Positions 1-5,788 of a stretch of 5,898 bases of DNA are shown piece after piece. The translations under genes were made by a program, and so were the position numbers. This DNA comes from Mucilaginibacter sp. Its GTDB lineage: Bacteria; Bacteroidota; Bacteroidia; Sphingobacteriales; Sphingobacteriaceae. The notes below the pieces were generated by a model, which saw only the letters and a list, made by a program, of their open reading frames with translations, ran no database searches and was not told the origin of the DNA. Within the stretch, counting starts at the first letter, position 1, and each line of letters begins with the position of its first letter. The DNA lies in assembly GCA_028288315.1 (NCBI GenBank), contig JAQBNY010000203.1, positions 1-5,898 of the forward strand. Reading direction: 5' to 3'.

Positions 1-253
1 TAATGCCGCCACCTTCTGGTATTTCCCAGGTGTACTCATTAAGTACAAACCGATATTGGCCAACCAGGTAGGTGTTCATGTTCTCATCAAGTGGTAATAT
101 GCCAATAGCCAGGTTCTTAAAATGCACTTTGCCATAAATGCCTGGGTTGCCCGATGGATTGATAACTTGATACTCGGTCACATTTATCCAGGGGTTGTCA
201 TATTTTTCTATTTCAGATTTGATCTGCCAAGGGTTATTTTCGGGGTGATGCAT
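1..253 (-). CDS. Nudix hydrolase, N-terminal part (cut by window edge)
   Basis: The minus strand from ATG at 253 encodes 84 residues before the window ends. Visible segments include NPWINVTEYQVINPSG (about residues 20-35), an FKNLAIGILPLDE stretch (45-57), TYLVGQYR (61-68) and YTWEIPEGGG (74-83). The last motif leads into a Nudix box (GX5EX7REUXEEXGU), whose catalytic REXXEE part lies beyond the edge. Nudix enzymes hydrolyse nucleoside diphosphates linked to another moiety, and the 'YLVGQYR...WEIPEGGG' arrangement resembles ADP-ribose/sugar-nucleotide pyrophosphatase-like members. The exact substrate cannot be read. It lies 122 nt downstream of the EamA transporter gene on the same strand, so it may be co-transcribed or use its own promoter. 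No clear Shine-Dalgarno precedes the ATG, which is usual in Bacteroidota. Family call is firm; substrate is open. Confidence 0.85.
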   Translation of the reverse strand, partial: MHHPENNPWQIKSEIEKYDNPWINVTEYQVINPSGNPGIYGKVHFKNLAIGILPLDENMNTYLVGQYRFVLNEYTWEIPEGGGI

Positions 254-278
254 AGCGATAAAGATACGGGTAGATACG

Positions 279-311
279 AAAATTTACATGATAGATACAA
301 ATACTTGCAAA
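279..311 (-). promoter_or_regulatory. possible Bacteroidota-type promoter for the Nudix gene
   Basis: On the minus strand a TTTG (311-308) is followed after 21 nt by TAAATTTT (286-279), one mismatch from the TAnnTTTG -7 element. It lies about 25-60 nt upstream of the Nudix ATG. The region is AT-rich, so chance matches are likely; this is a weak call. Confidence 0.2.
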
Positions 312-375
312 AAATTGCAGGTTTTTGTAAGTGTTTGCCCGGAAAAACAATTTGGAAAGTTTTTTATCAAAAATG

Positions 376-1302
376 TTATTTCGCTATTCTTTTCCTCCCT
401 ATATACCCCGGCACATTCACTAATAGTATCCCTGCCAAAATTACTATCAAACTTAAGAGCTGTGCTATATTTACACTTTCGTGTATCAACAGCCATCCTA
501 AAAATACAGCTACTACCGGGTTAACATAAGTATGAGTACTGATAATTGCCGGGGGCTTTATGCTGATGAGCCAGATGAAAGATAAATAAGCTACTAACGA
601 CCCCATTACAATCAGAAATATTAATCCGGCCCAGGCTTGCAGGGTTACCTCACCAAATGAGAAGCCAACCTGTTCCCTTTTGCAGTAAGCGACTATGGCA
701 CTTGAAACTCCGGCGGCTAGTAGTTGTATACTGGCATTCATTACGGTAGAGCTTTTTCCTTTGCTATCCTTAGTAATAAGTGAGCCAAATACCCAAAGCA
801 TAGCACTAAACAAAACCATTATACTGGCAATGGTTGCCATAGGTGATGGATTAACCACGGCAACCCCTAATCTTAAAAACAGAAAGATGCCTGTGAAGCC
901 AATTACTAAGCCGGCTAAAATATATTTATTAGAAAAATATTCCGACCAGCGTTTCCTGTCTACCAGTAAAAACATTAGCGGCTCGGTAGCTACCAATATA
1001 GCTGCCTGGCCCGAGCTGATGTATTGCTCAGCCCAGGCAATCATGCCGGTGCCGCCAACCAGCATTAATGTGCCACTTAAAGCCTGCCTTAAAATAAACT
1101 TTGTCTCAGGCAATTTTTCGCCTTTTAGCTTACACCATCCCAGCATTATTAGTCCGGCAGTAAGATAACGCAGACTAACCAATATAAATGGCGGAAAGCT
1201 TTTTAACCCGTAAGCCACCGCCAGATAGGTTGACCCCCATATGATATAAATGTTAAAAAATGCGAATGCAATTAATAGTGGCGATACTGCTTTATCTTTC
1301 AT
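376..1302 (-). CDS. EamA-family (DMT superfamily, YedA-like) inner-membrane transporter
   Basis: This 308-residue, strongly hydrophobic protein has about ten predicted membrane segments and the internal two-fold repeat of two EamA domains (about 12-145 and 157-297). Recognisable signatures are IIWGSTYLAVAYG (20-32) with SFPPF and a conserved Arg (R45) in the first repeat, an ATEPLM motif (105-110) closing its fifth helix, and the typical NPVVAVFLGWLLIHE (261-275) in the second. The WGSTY...PP..R pattern resembles YedA-type drug/metabolite exporters. The family moves small metabolites, amino acids or drugs; the substrate cannot be predicted here. A TTG at 1311 opens the frame three codons earlier, but ATG at 1302 is preferred because it gives the usual MKDK-type N-terminus. 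The terminator of metK lies just upstream, so expression depends on readthrough or on an unrecognised promoter in a gap of roughly 70 nt. Confidence 0.9.
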   Translation of the reverse strand: MKDKAVSPLLIAFAFFNIYIIWGSTYLAVAYGLKSFPPFILVSLRYLTAGLIMLGWCKLKGEKLPETKFILRQALSGTLMLVGGTGMIAWAEQYISSGQAAILVATEPLMFLLVDRKRWSEYFSNKYILAGLVIGFTGIFLFLRLGVAVVNPSPMATIASIMVLFSAMLWVFGSLITKDSKGKSSTVMNASIQLLAAGVSSAIVAYCKREQVGFSFGEVTLQAWAGLIFLIVMGSLVAYLSFIWLISIKPPAIISTHTYVNPVVAVFLGWLLIHESVNIAQLLSLIVILAGILLVNVPGYIGRKRIAK

Positions 1303-1324
1303 GCTTATCAACTAAATATTTAAT

Positions 1325-1353
1325 AAAAAAGGCGCCCCGTATGGTGCGCCTTT
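1325..1353 (-). terminator. intrinsic terminator of metK
   Basis: A perfect 8-bp stem AAAGGCGC/GCGCCTTT (1328-1335 with 1346-1353) encloses a 10-nt loop that can add two further C-G pairs. On the minus strand it is followed by six T residues (1330-1325) and then ATTA. It sits 22 nt beyond the metK stop codon, in the right orientation to end metK transcription. The arms also allow some termination on the plus strand, but no gene arrives from that side. Confidence 0.9.
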
Positions 1354-1374
1354 ATATTTTATTATGTTTTGATA

Positions 1375-2625
1375 TTATAAACCAAAAGCGCTTTTTACTT
1401 TATCCACATAGTCCAGTTTTTCCCATGTAAACAGTTCAACTTCACTGGTTACAACACGACCTTCGGGACTGGTAAAGGTTTTAGTTACCTTTTGGCTTGG
1501 TTTACCAAAGTGGCCATAAGCGGCAGTTTCACTATAAATAGGATTACGCAATTTAAAACGGGTTTCAATGGCGTAAGGCGTCATATTAAATATCTGCTCA
1601 ACCTTTAAAGCAATTTCGCCATCGGTTATACCAAGTTTACTGGTGCCATAGGTATTTACATAAATACCCATAGGCTGTGCAACACCAATTGCGTATGATA
1701 CCTGTACCAAAACCTCATCACAAACACCGGCAGCTACCAGGTTTTTTGCAATGTGGCGGGTAGCATATGCTGCAGAGCGGTCAACCTTTGAAGGGTCTTT
1801 ACCTGAGAATGCACCACCACCGTGTGCGCCTTTGCCACCGTAGGTATCCACAATAATTTTACGGCCGGTTAAGCCGGTATCGCCATGCGGGCCACCAATT
1901 ACAAATTTACCGGTTGGGTTAATGTGGTATTTAATATCACTGTTAAAGAAGTGAGCGTATTTAGGATATTTAGCCTTCACCCTTGGAATAAGTATGCCAA
2001 TTATATCGCTGCTTATCTTTTTAAGCATTATTTCTTCTTCATCAAAATCATCATGCTGAGTTGATATTACTATAGCATCAATGCGGGTAGGCTGGTTATT
2101 GTCATTATACTCTAAAGTCACCTGTGATTTTGCATCAGGGCGCAGATACTTAATATCAGTATTTTCGCGGCGGATAGCAGCCAATTCAATTAATAAGGCA
2201 TGTGCAATATCTAAAGCCAGTGGCATGTAGTTATCGGTTTCAACAGTGGCATAACCAAACATCATACCCTGGTCGCCAGCACCCTGCTCTTCTTTAGCCT
2301 GGCGGTCAACACCCTGGTTAATATCAGGCGATTGTTCATGTATAGCTGAAAGAACAGCACATGAGTTGCCGTCAAACATATATTCGCCTTTCGTGTACCC
2401 AATTTTATTGATCACTTCGCGGGCTATTTTTTGCACATCTAAGTAAGCTTTTGATTTAACTTCACCGCCTAAAACAACCAAACCGGTTGTTACTAATGTT
2501 TCGCAGGCAACTTTTGACTCGGGATCAAAAGCTAAAAAGTTATCAATTAATGCATCTGATATTTGATCAGCTACTTTATCTGGGTGTCCTTCTGACACGG
2601 ATTCTGAGGTAAATAAATATGGCAT
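1375..2625 (-). CDS. metK: S-adenosylmethionine synthetase (methionine adenosyltransferase)
   Basis: The enzyme makes S-adenosylmethionine from methionine and ATP, releasing phosphate and pyrophosphate; it is the cell's source of methyl donor and acts in the cytosol. The 416-residue protein is full length and shows the whole family pattern: FTSESVSEGHPDK at 5-17 (His14 and Asp16 are ATP/metal ligands in the family), GAGDQG at 115-120 (first signature), GGPHGDTGLTGRKIIVDTYG around 244-263 and GGGAFSGKD at 269-277 (second signature, phosphate-binding loop). The start ATG gives the expected short N-terminus. A strong terminator follows the gene, so it appears to be a single-gene transcript at its 3' end. 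It is divergent from the lipid kinase gene. I see no classical SAM riboswitch upstream. Nothing is broken or missing. Confidence 0.99.
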   Translation of the reverse strand: MPYLFTSESVSEGHPDKVADQISDALIDNFLAFDPESKVACETLVTTGLVVLGGEVKSKAYLDVQKIAREVINKIGYTKGEYMFDGNSCAVLSAIHEQSPDINQGVDRQAKEEQGAGDQGMMFGYATVETDNYMPLALDIAHALLIELAAIRRENTDIKYLRPDAKSQVTLEYNDNNQPTRIDAIVISTQHDDFDEEEIMLKKISSDIIGILIPRVKAKYPKYAHFFNSDIKYHINPTGKFVIGGPHGDTGLTGRKIIVDTYGGKGAHGGGAFSGKDPSKVDRSAAYATRHIAKNLVAAGVCDEVLVQVSYAIGVAQPMGIYVNTYGTSKLGITDGEIALKVEQIFNMTPYAIETRFKLRNPIYSETAAYGHFGKPSQKVTKTFTSPEGRVVTSEVELFTWEKLDYVDKVKSAFGL

Positions 2626-2832
2626 GGCGTGTTTGTTGTAACGTTAAATCGAAAGAAGCAGATTTGCTTGAAACGTTGTAAAATGGGCAATTTTTAGCAC
2701 TTTTTTACGTGGTTGCAATTTGGCCCCAATGTTCTCGGGGCAATAAATCAGTCCACTTTCGGGTGGTAAAAATAAAACAATTTTTCACAAAGCCGAAAAT
2801 ACATTTACTTTTGGCGACGAAAAGCTATTTAG
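2626..2832. promoter_or_regulatory. divergent intergenic region between metK and the lipid kinase gene
   Basis: This 207-bp gap must hold promoters for both directions. Two adjacent small hairpins are visible: GCCCC/GGGGC (2723-2727 with 2737-2741, 9-nt loop, extendable by TT/AA after a one-base bulge) and CCAC/GTGG (2753-2756 with 2763-2766, 6-nt loop). A plus-strand -7 element lies at 2806-2813. For metK I found no TAnnTTTG match on the minus strand, so its promoter is not placed. The hairpins could be operator-like or leader structures, or chance. Confidence 0.4.
2806..2813 (+). promoter_or_regulatory. -7 promoter element for the lipid kinase-SUI1 operon
   Basis: TACTTTTG is a perfect match to the Bacteroidota -7 consensus TAnnTTTG. 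The -33 position holds only a T-run (2781-2785) instead of TTTG. The predicted transcription start, near 2820, leaves a leader of only about 10-15 nt before the TTG start at 2833. Confidence 0.5.
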
Positions 2833-3726
2833 TTGAAAAGGAAAGCGTTATTTATAATAAACCCGGTATCGGGAGGGAAGAAAAAAGATGATGTGCCGGA
2901 ACTGATACAAAAATATGTTGATTCAACTGTTTTTGATTTCGAGACCGCATTTAGCACAGGGGTTTCACATGCCCGCGATATAGCCAAACAGGCCGCAGGC
3001 AAGTATGATGTTGTGGCGGCGGTAGGTGGCGATGGTACAGTTAACGAGGTAGCATCGGCAATAGCTGGTACTAATTCCGTATTGGCCATAATTCCATACG
3101 GATCAGGAAACGGGCTGTCTCGTTTCCTGGGTATTCCAATGAATGTAGAAGGAGCCTTTAAAACGTTTAATAAGGGCCGCACCATAAATATTGATGCAGG
3201 CAAAATGAACGGGCATTGGTTCTTTAATATGGCAGGCATGGGTTTTGATGCACATATCAGTCATGTATTTGCGCATGGTAGTAAAAAGCGCGGTTTTATC
3301 AGCTACTTTAAATCGTCTCTTCAAGAAATTAATAAATATCAGTCGGAGGTATATAAACTGGATATTGACGGTGTAAAATACGAGCGCGAAGCATTTATGC
3401 TAAGCATGGCCAACTCATCGCAATATGGCAACAATGCACACGTTTCCCCAACAGCATCAGTACAGGATGGCTTGCTTGACGTTTGTATAATTAAACCGTT
3501 TCCTTTATATCGGTTCCCGGAGATGGGCTTACGCATGTTTACTAAAACTGCAGACAGTTCACAATTTGTAGAGATAATAAAAGGAAAGCATATTACTATA
3601 ACTCGTACACAGCCCGGCCCGGTACATTTAGATGGCGAACCGCAGGTTGAAGGTGCCGAAATTAAAATAGATGTGGTGCCTGGCGCACTAAAAGTTATTG
3701 TTGGCGGTTCATATAAAAACGGTTAA
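2833..3726 (+). CDS. YegS/DagK-family lipid kinase (diacylglycerol kinase catalytic domain)
   Basis: This 297-residue protein has the usual length and layout of the bacterial lipid kinase family that phosphorylates a lipid hydroxyl with ATP. The N-terminal domain shows INPVSGGKK (9-17), AVGGDGTVNEV (63-73, the nucleotide-binding GGDGT motif) and YGSGNGLSRFLGIP (89-102). The C-terminal beta-sandwich carries FFNMAGMGFDA (130-140), the conserved DGLLDV (212-217) and HLDGEP (265-270). The lipid substrate (diacylglycerol, phosphatidylglycerol or a sphingoid base) cannot be told from sequence; sphingolipid-making relatives make the last worth considering, as an inference. The start is TTG: a TAG lies directly before it in frame, so no earlier start exists, and this one gives the family's MKRKALFIINP N-terminus. 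It is followed after 3 nt by the SUI1-like gene, which points to co-transcription and coupled translation. Confidence 0.95.
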   Translation: MKRKALFIINPVSGGKKKDDVPELIQKYVDSTVFDFETAFSTGVSHARDIAKQAAGKYDVVAAVGGDGTVNEVASAIAGTNSVLAIIPYGSGNGLSRFLGIPMNVEGAFKTFNKGRTINIDAGKMNGHWFFNMAGMGFDAHISHVFAHGSKKRGFISYFKSSLQEINKYQSEVYKLDIDGVKYEREAFMLSMANSSQYGNNAHVSPTASVQDGLLDVCIIKPFPLYRFPEMGLRMFTKTADSSQFVEIIKGKHITITRTQPGPVHLDGEPQVEGAEIKIDVVPGALKVIVGGSYKNG

Positions 3727-3729
3727 GCT

Positions 3730-4065
3730 ATGGCAAAGAAAAATTTTACCGGTATTATGTATTCTACCGATCCTGATTTTCAATACCAGGAAGAGAGTGG
3801 CAATAATATGCAAACACTACCACCGCAACAGCAAAACTTAAAAATATACCTTGATCGTAAAGGTGGCAGCAAGCTGGTAACCCGTATTAACGGTTTTATT
3901 GGTACGGGTGATGACCTGGAAACCATAGGCAAAAAGCTAAAGACAAAATGCGGTGTTGGCGGATCTGTAAAAGATGGCGAGATATTAATACAGGGCGACT
4001 TTAGAGATAAAGTTCTAAACCTGCTGCAAGCAGATGGCTACAAGGCTAAAAAGGCCGGGGGGTAG
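3730..4065 (+). CDS. yciH: SUI1/eIF1-like translation factor (YciH family)
   Basis: The 111-residue protein has a non-conserved N-terminal tail of about 35 residues rich in Gln/Asn and Pro, followed by a SUI1 domain (about 37-108). Key family segments are LDRKGGSKLVTRINGF (41-56), LETIGKKLKTKCGVGGSVKD (63-82), GEILIQGD (83-90) and the C-terminal LLQADGYKAKKAGG. In eukaryotes and archaea eIF1/aIF1 binds the small ribosomal subunit and polices start-codon choice. Bacterial YciH has the same fold and has been linked to initiation fidelity, but its role is less settled. The ATG lies 3 nt after the lipid kinase stop, so the two genes are almost surely one operon. No terminator is evident directly after the stop; the decayed pckA fragment begins within a few bases. 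Confidence 0.93.
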   Translation: MAKKNFTGIMYSTDPDFQYQEESGNNMQTLPPQQQNLKIYLDRKGGSKLVTRINGFIGTGDDLETIGKKLKTKCGVGGSVKDGEILIQGDFRDKVLNLLQADGYKAKKAGG

Positions 4066-4071
4066 TGTATT

Positions 4072-4556
4072 GGTTTGAGAAGCTGGTATAAACCGACCCA
4101 TAGCTACATTTTCGGCATGCTTTGGCGAAGCGTTTTTGCCATTGCACCTGATAGGGCATGCAAAGTTGATGGGACAAAAGAGAAAAGATCATCAGGTAAA
4201 CGCGTGGTTGGTAAACACCGGACTGGACAGGCGGGCCATATGGCACAGGCAGCCATATGAAATTATCTTTTACCAGTGCTATAATCACAGCGGCCTGAAA
4301 TGGCGAGCTTGAAAATGTTAACTATCAAACTCACCTATATTTAATCTGGCTATGCCAGCAAACTGCCCTAATGTACCCTACTACCCTAATGTACCCTACT
4401 ATATACTCCATCCTAAAAAATATGGGCCGATGCACAATCTTATGATGATGCTGCAAACAACTTAGCCTTAGCGTTTGTTAAGAATCTCGAAAAGTTACCA
4501 ATTATAATATTGCCGAAATAGCGAATGAGAGCCCTGATGTGACTTTGGCGGTATAG
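4072..4556 (+). pseudogene. pckA: decayed 3' fragment of pckA (ATP-dependent phosphoenolpyruvate carboxykinase)
   Basis: No long ORF exists, but moving between frames gives a clear PckA C-terminal part of about 160 codons (the family is about 530-540 residues). 4079-4222 reads EAGINRPIATFSACFGEAF, then LPLH, then HQVNAWLVNTG. After an extra C at 4223, 4224-4334 reads WTGGPYGTGSHMKLSFT, then an in-frame TGA at 4296-4298 where the family has Leu, then NGELENVNYQTH. One base is lost near 4335, and 4337-4420 reads IFNLAMPANCPNVP with a duplicated PNVPYY, then ILHPK. A second loss near 4421 leads to WADAQSYDDAANNLALAF and VKNLEKL (4423-4497). A third, around 4495-4502, leads to a tail ending at TAG 4554-4556; only this tail is not recognisably family-like. 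The ATP-binding half of the enzyme is absent, so the fragment cannot be functional. A working pckA is presumably elsewhere in the genome. Confidence 0.92.
4366..4401 (+). repeat. perfect 18-bp tandem duplication inside the pckA remnant
   Basis: The unit CCCTAATGTACCCTACTA occurs twice head to tail (4366-4383 and 4384-4401) without mismatch. Read in the local pckA frame it repeats the six residues PNVPYY, where the family has a single CPNVP-type segment before ILDP. It is therefore an in-frame six-codon duplication. Each unit contains two CCCTA motifs, giving a weaker half-period of 8-10 bp that may have promoted slippage. Confidence 0.9.
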
Positions 4557-4576
4557 TTAGACGCATTTATATCACG

Positions 4577-4598
4577 TTAGTTACACATTAGTTACACA
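4577..4598 (+). repeat. 11-bp tandem direct repeat upstream of exbB
   Basis: TTAGTTACACA is present twice without a gap (4577-4587 and 4588-4598) and is followed by a run of six T. The second copy's CACAT also pairs with ATGTG shortly downstream. An 11-bp period places the copies on the same face of the helix, so it could be a regulator binding site about 190 nt upstream of the promoter element. It could equally be slippage in AT-rich DNA. Confidence 0.75.
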
Positions 4599-4618
4599 TT
4601 TTTTATGTGCACTACTTG

Positions 4619-4637
4619 CTATTATTAAAAATAATAG
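4619..4637 (+). terminator. AT-rich hairpin, possible terminator
   Basis: CTATTATT and AATAATAG form a perfect 8-bp stem with a 3-nt AAA loop, followed by GTTTTATT. The stem is weak because it is nearly all A-T. It lies about 60 nt beyond the pckA remnant's stop and may be part of that gene's former terminator, or may end readthrough from the SUI1 operon. Confidence 0.3.
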
Positions 4638-4648
4638 GTTTTATTGTA

Positions 4649-4677
4649 AAAAATTGTTTGTAACAAACACAATTTTT
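4649..4677 (+). terminator. long imperfect AT-rich hairpin, possible terminator
   Basis: AAAAATTGTTTG (4649-4660) pairs with CAAAC (4664-4668) and AATTTTT (4671-4677) around a TAA loop, with a two-base AC bulge. This gives 12 pairs, flanked by an A-run on the left and a T-run on the right, the form of a bidirectional intrinsic terminator with a weak stem. Together with the hairpin just upstream it could insulate exbB from upstream transcription. Confidence 0.4.
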
Positions 4678-4781
4678 AGGCCAAAGAACGTTATGTATTA
4701 CCAATTTACAAAAGTTTGAGGCTGGTACATTAAATTATTATAAAGAATTGCAGAAATAGTTTTTTTATTTCATTTAAATTC

Positions 4782-4789
4782 TATTTTTG
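4782..4789 (+). promoter_or_regulatory. -7 promoter element for exbB
   Basis: TATTTTTG is a perfect match to the Bacteroidota TAnnTTTG element. The -33 region is a T-run (4760-4767) without a clear TTTG. Transcription would begin near 4796, giving an A-rich leader of about 65 nt before the exbB ATG. Confidence 0.5.
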
Positions 4790-4860
4790 TTATTCGCTTA
4801 ATGCGCACACATTTTTATTAACTTATATTCTAAACAAAACGAAAACTAAAAATTAAAGTA

Positions 4861-5703
4861 ATGGCAAACGCACCAACAAAACCAACTACTCCTGTTAAAA
4901 AAGAAAGCTCAAGTGCATCCGGCGCATTTGCATCTTTGACCATTCCAATTTGCATAGCTGTCGCTATTTGTATATACGTGTTCATCCTGGGCGATCCAAG
5001 TCACTACAAAGGAGGCGATCCAGTAGCTGGCGAACCAACCGATATGTTCGGTACTGTACATAAAGGTGGGGTAATTGTACCTCTAATTATGTCATACGTA
5101 TTAATGGTTATTGTATTCTCAATTGAAAGGTTAGTTGTAATTGGCAAAGCATCTGGTAAAGGTAACGTTGAAAACTTTGTTAAAAAGGTTCAAACTTACT
5201 TAAACTCAGGTAATATTGCTGCAGCAAGCGCAGAATGCGACAAACAACAAGGTTCAGTAGCTAACGTTATCAAATCAGGCTTGAAAAAATATGCCGAAAT
5301 GGAAGAGGATCAAACACTGGATGTTGATCAAAAAACATTAGCTATCCAAAAAGACATTGAAGAAGCTACAGCTTTAGAAATGCCAATGTTAGAGCAAAAC
5401 TTAACTATCATCGCAACATTAGTATCAATTGGTACATTAACAGGTTTGTTAGGTACGGTTGTGGGTATGATCAAGGCCTTTGGTGAGCTTGGTGCCGGTG
5501 GTGCTGCTAACCCAACTGCATTGTCAAACAGTATCTCTGAAGCATTGGTGAATACTGCATTAGGTATCATGACATCAGCGGTATCAATTGTTATGTACAA
5601 CGTGTTCACATCAAAAATTGATAAATTAACTTATGCAATTGATGAAACAGGTTTCAGCATAGTGCAAACATTTGCTGCATCACACAAAAATAAAAGAGCG
5701 TAA
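4861..5703 (+). CDS. exbB: ExbB/TolQ-type proton channel subunit (MotA/TolQ/ExbB family)
   Basis: This 280-residue inner-membrane protein is the channel-forming partner of ExbD that uses proton flow to energise TonB, and so outer-membrane uptake. A Ser/Thr/Pro/Lys-rich N-terminal tail (1-20) precedes a first membrane helix (about 25-43), a short outer loop rich in Gly and Asp, and a second helix (about 69-89, VIVPLIMSYVLMVIVFSIER). A cytosolic region (90-180) contains EMPMLEQNL (173-181). The two conserved channel helices follow: about 182-204 with IGTLTGLLGTVVGMI (190-204), then ISEALVNTALGIMTSAVSI (225-243). The pattern LLGTVxGMIxAF is diagnostic of the family. The extra helix and tail before the core are common in Bacteroidota ExbB proteins. 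The start ATG has an A-rich leader. An ExbD-type gene follows after 85 nt, so function in a TonB system rather than Tol-Pal or motility is likely, though not proven. Confidence 0.95.
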   Translation: MANAPTKPTTPVKKESSSASGAFASLTIPICIAVAICIYVFILGDPSHYKGGDPVAGEPTDMFGTVHKGGVIVPLIMSYVLMVIVFSIERLVVIGKASGKGNVENFVKKVQTYLNSGNIAAASAECDKQQGSVANVIKSGLKKYAEMEEDQTLDVDQKTLAIQKDIEEATALEMPMLEQNLTIIATLVSIGTLTGLLGTVVGMIKAFGELGAGGAANPTALSNSISEALVNTALGIMTSAVSIVMYNVFTSKIDKLTYAIDETGFSIVQTFAASHKNKRA

Positions 5704-5748
5704 AATATTAGTGCTTGATTTCCCGTTATAACAAAATATAATTTGGGA

Positions 5749-5756
5749 TAAATTTG
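5749..5756 (+). promoter_or_regulatory. possible internal -7 element ahead of exbD
   Basis: TAAATTTG matches TAnnTTTG exactly and lies 32 nt upstream of the exbD ATG, in an 85-nt gap after exbB. No good -33 TTTG is found at the right distance. It may give exbD extra transcription, or be a chance match in AT-rich DNA. Confidence 0.3.
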
Positions 5757-5788
5757 ATTTTCACACTAATTATTTTTAAATTTACAAC

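Larger units (their letters stand above)
4557..4860 (+). promoter_or_regulatory. non-coding AT-rich leader region upstream of exbB
   Basis: These 304 bases follow the pckA relic and hold no credible coding sequence on either strand. They contain an 11-bp tandem repeat (4577-4598), two AT-rich hairpins (4619-4637 and 4649-4677), a promoter element (4782-4789) and an A-rich untranslated leader running into the exbB ATG. No clear Shine-Dalgarno is present. Confidence 0.6.

Noticed and set aside
122..529. Plus-strand 135-residue open frame
   Set aside because: It overlaps the Nudix start and the 3' end of the EamA gene on the opposite strand, has no family-like segments and no plausible start context; it is a shadow frame.
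2626..2720. SAM riboswitch ahead of metK
   Set aside because: I could not find the conserved helices and core of the SAM-I or SAM-II classes, and no clear transcription start to place a leader.
4117..4137. Hairpin ATGCTT/AAGCGT followed by T-run, possible terminator of the SUI1 operon
   Set aside because: These bases are explained as codons of the pckA relic (SACFGEAF), and the T-run is the Phe-Leu codons; the stem is short with a wobble pair.
4237..4259. Perfect 8-bp inverted repeat CATATGGC/GCCATATG, possible operator or mobile-element end
   Set aside because: It falls on the PYGTGSHM codons of the pckA relic, so coding ancestry explains it without a regulatory role.
4046..4288. Minus-strand 80-residue open frame and plus-strand frame 4075-4260, possible small genes
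   Set aside because: Both lie over the pckA remnant. The plus-strand one mixes pckA codons read out of frame and the minus-strand one is its antisense.
4403..4521. A possible separate small protein ending in the stretch AFVKNLEKL
   Set aside because: The sequence matches the expected PckA C-terminus and continues upstream through frameshifts, so it is part of the pseudogene rather than a new small gene.
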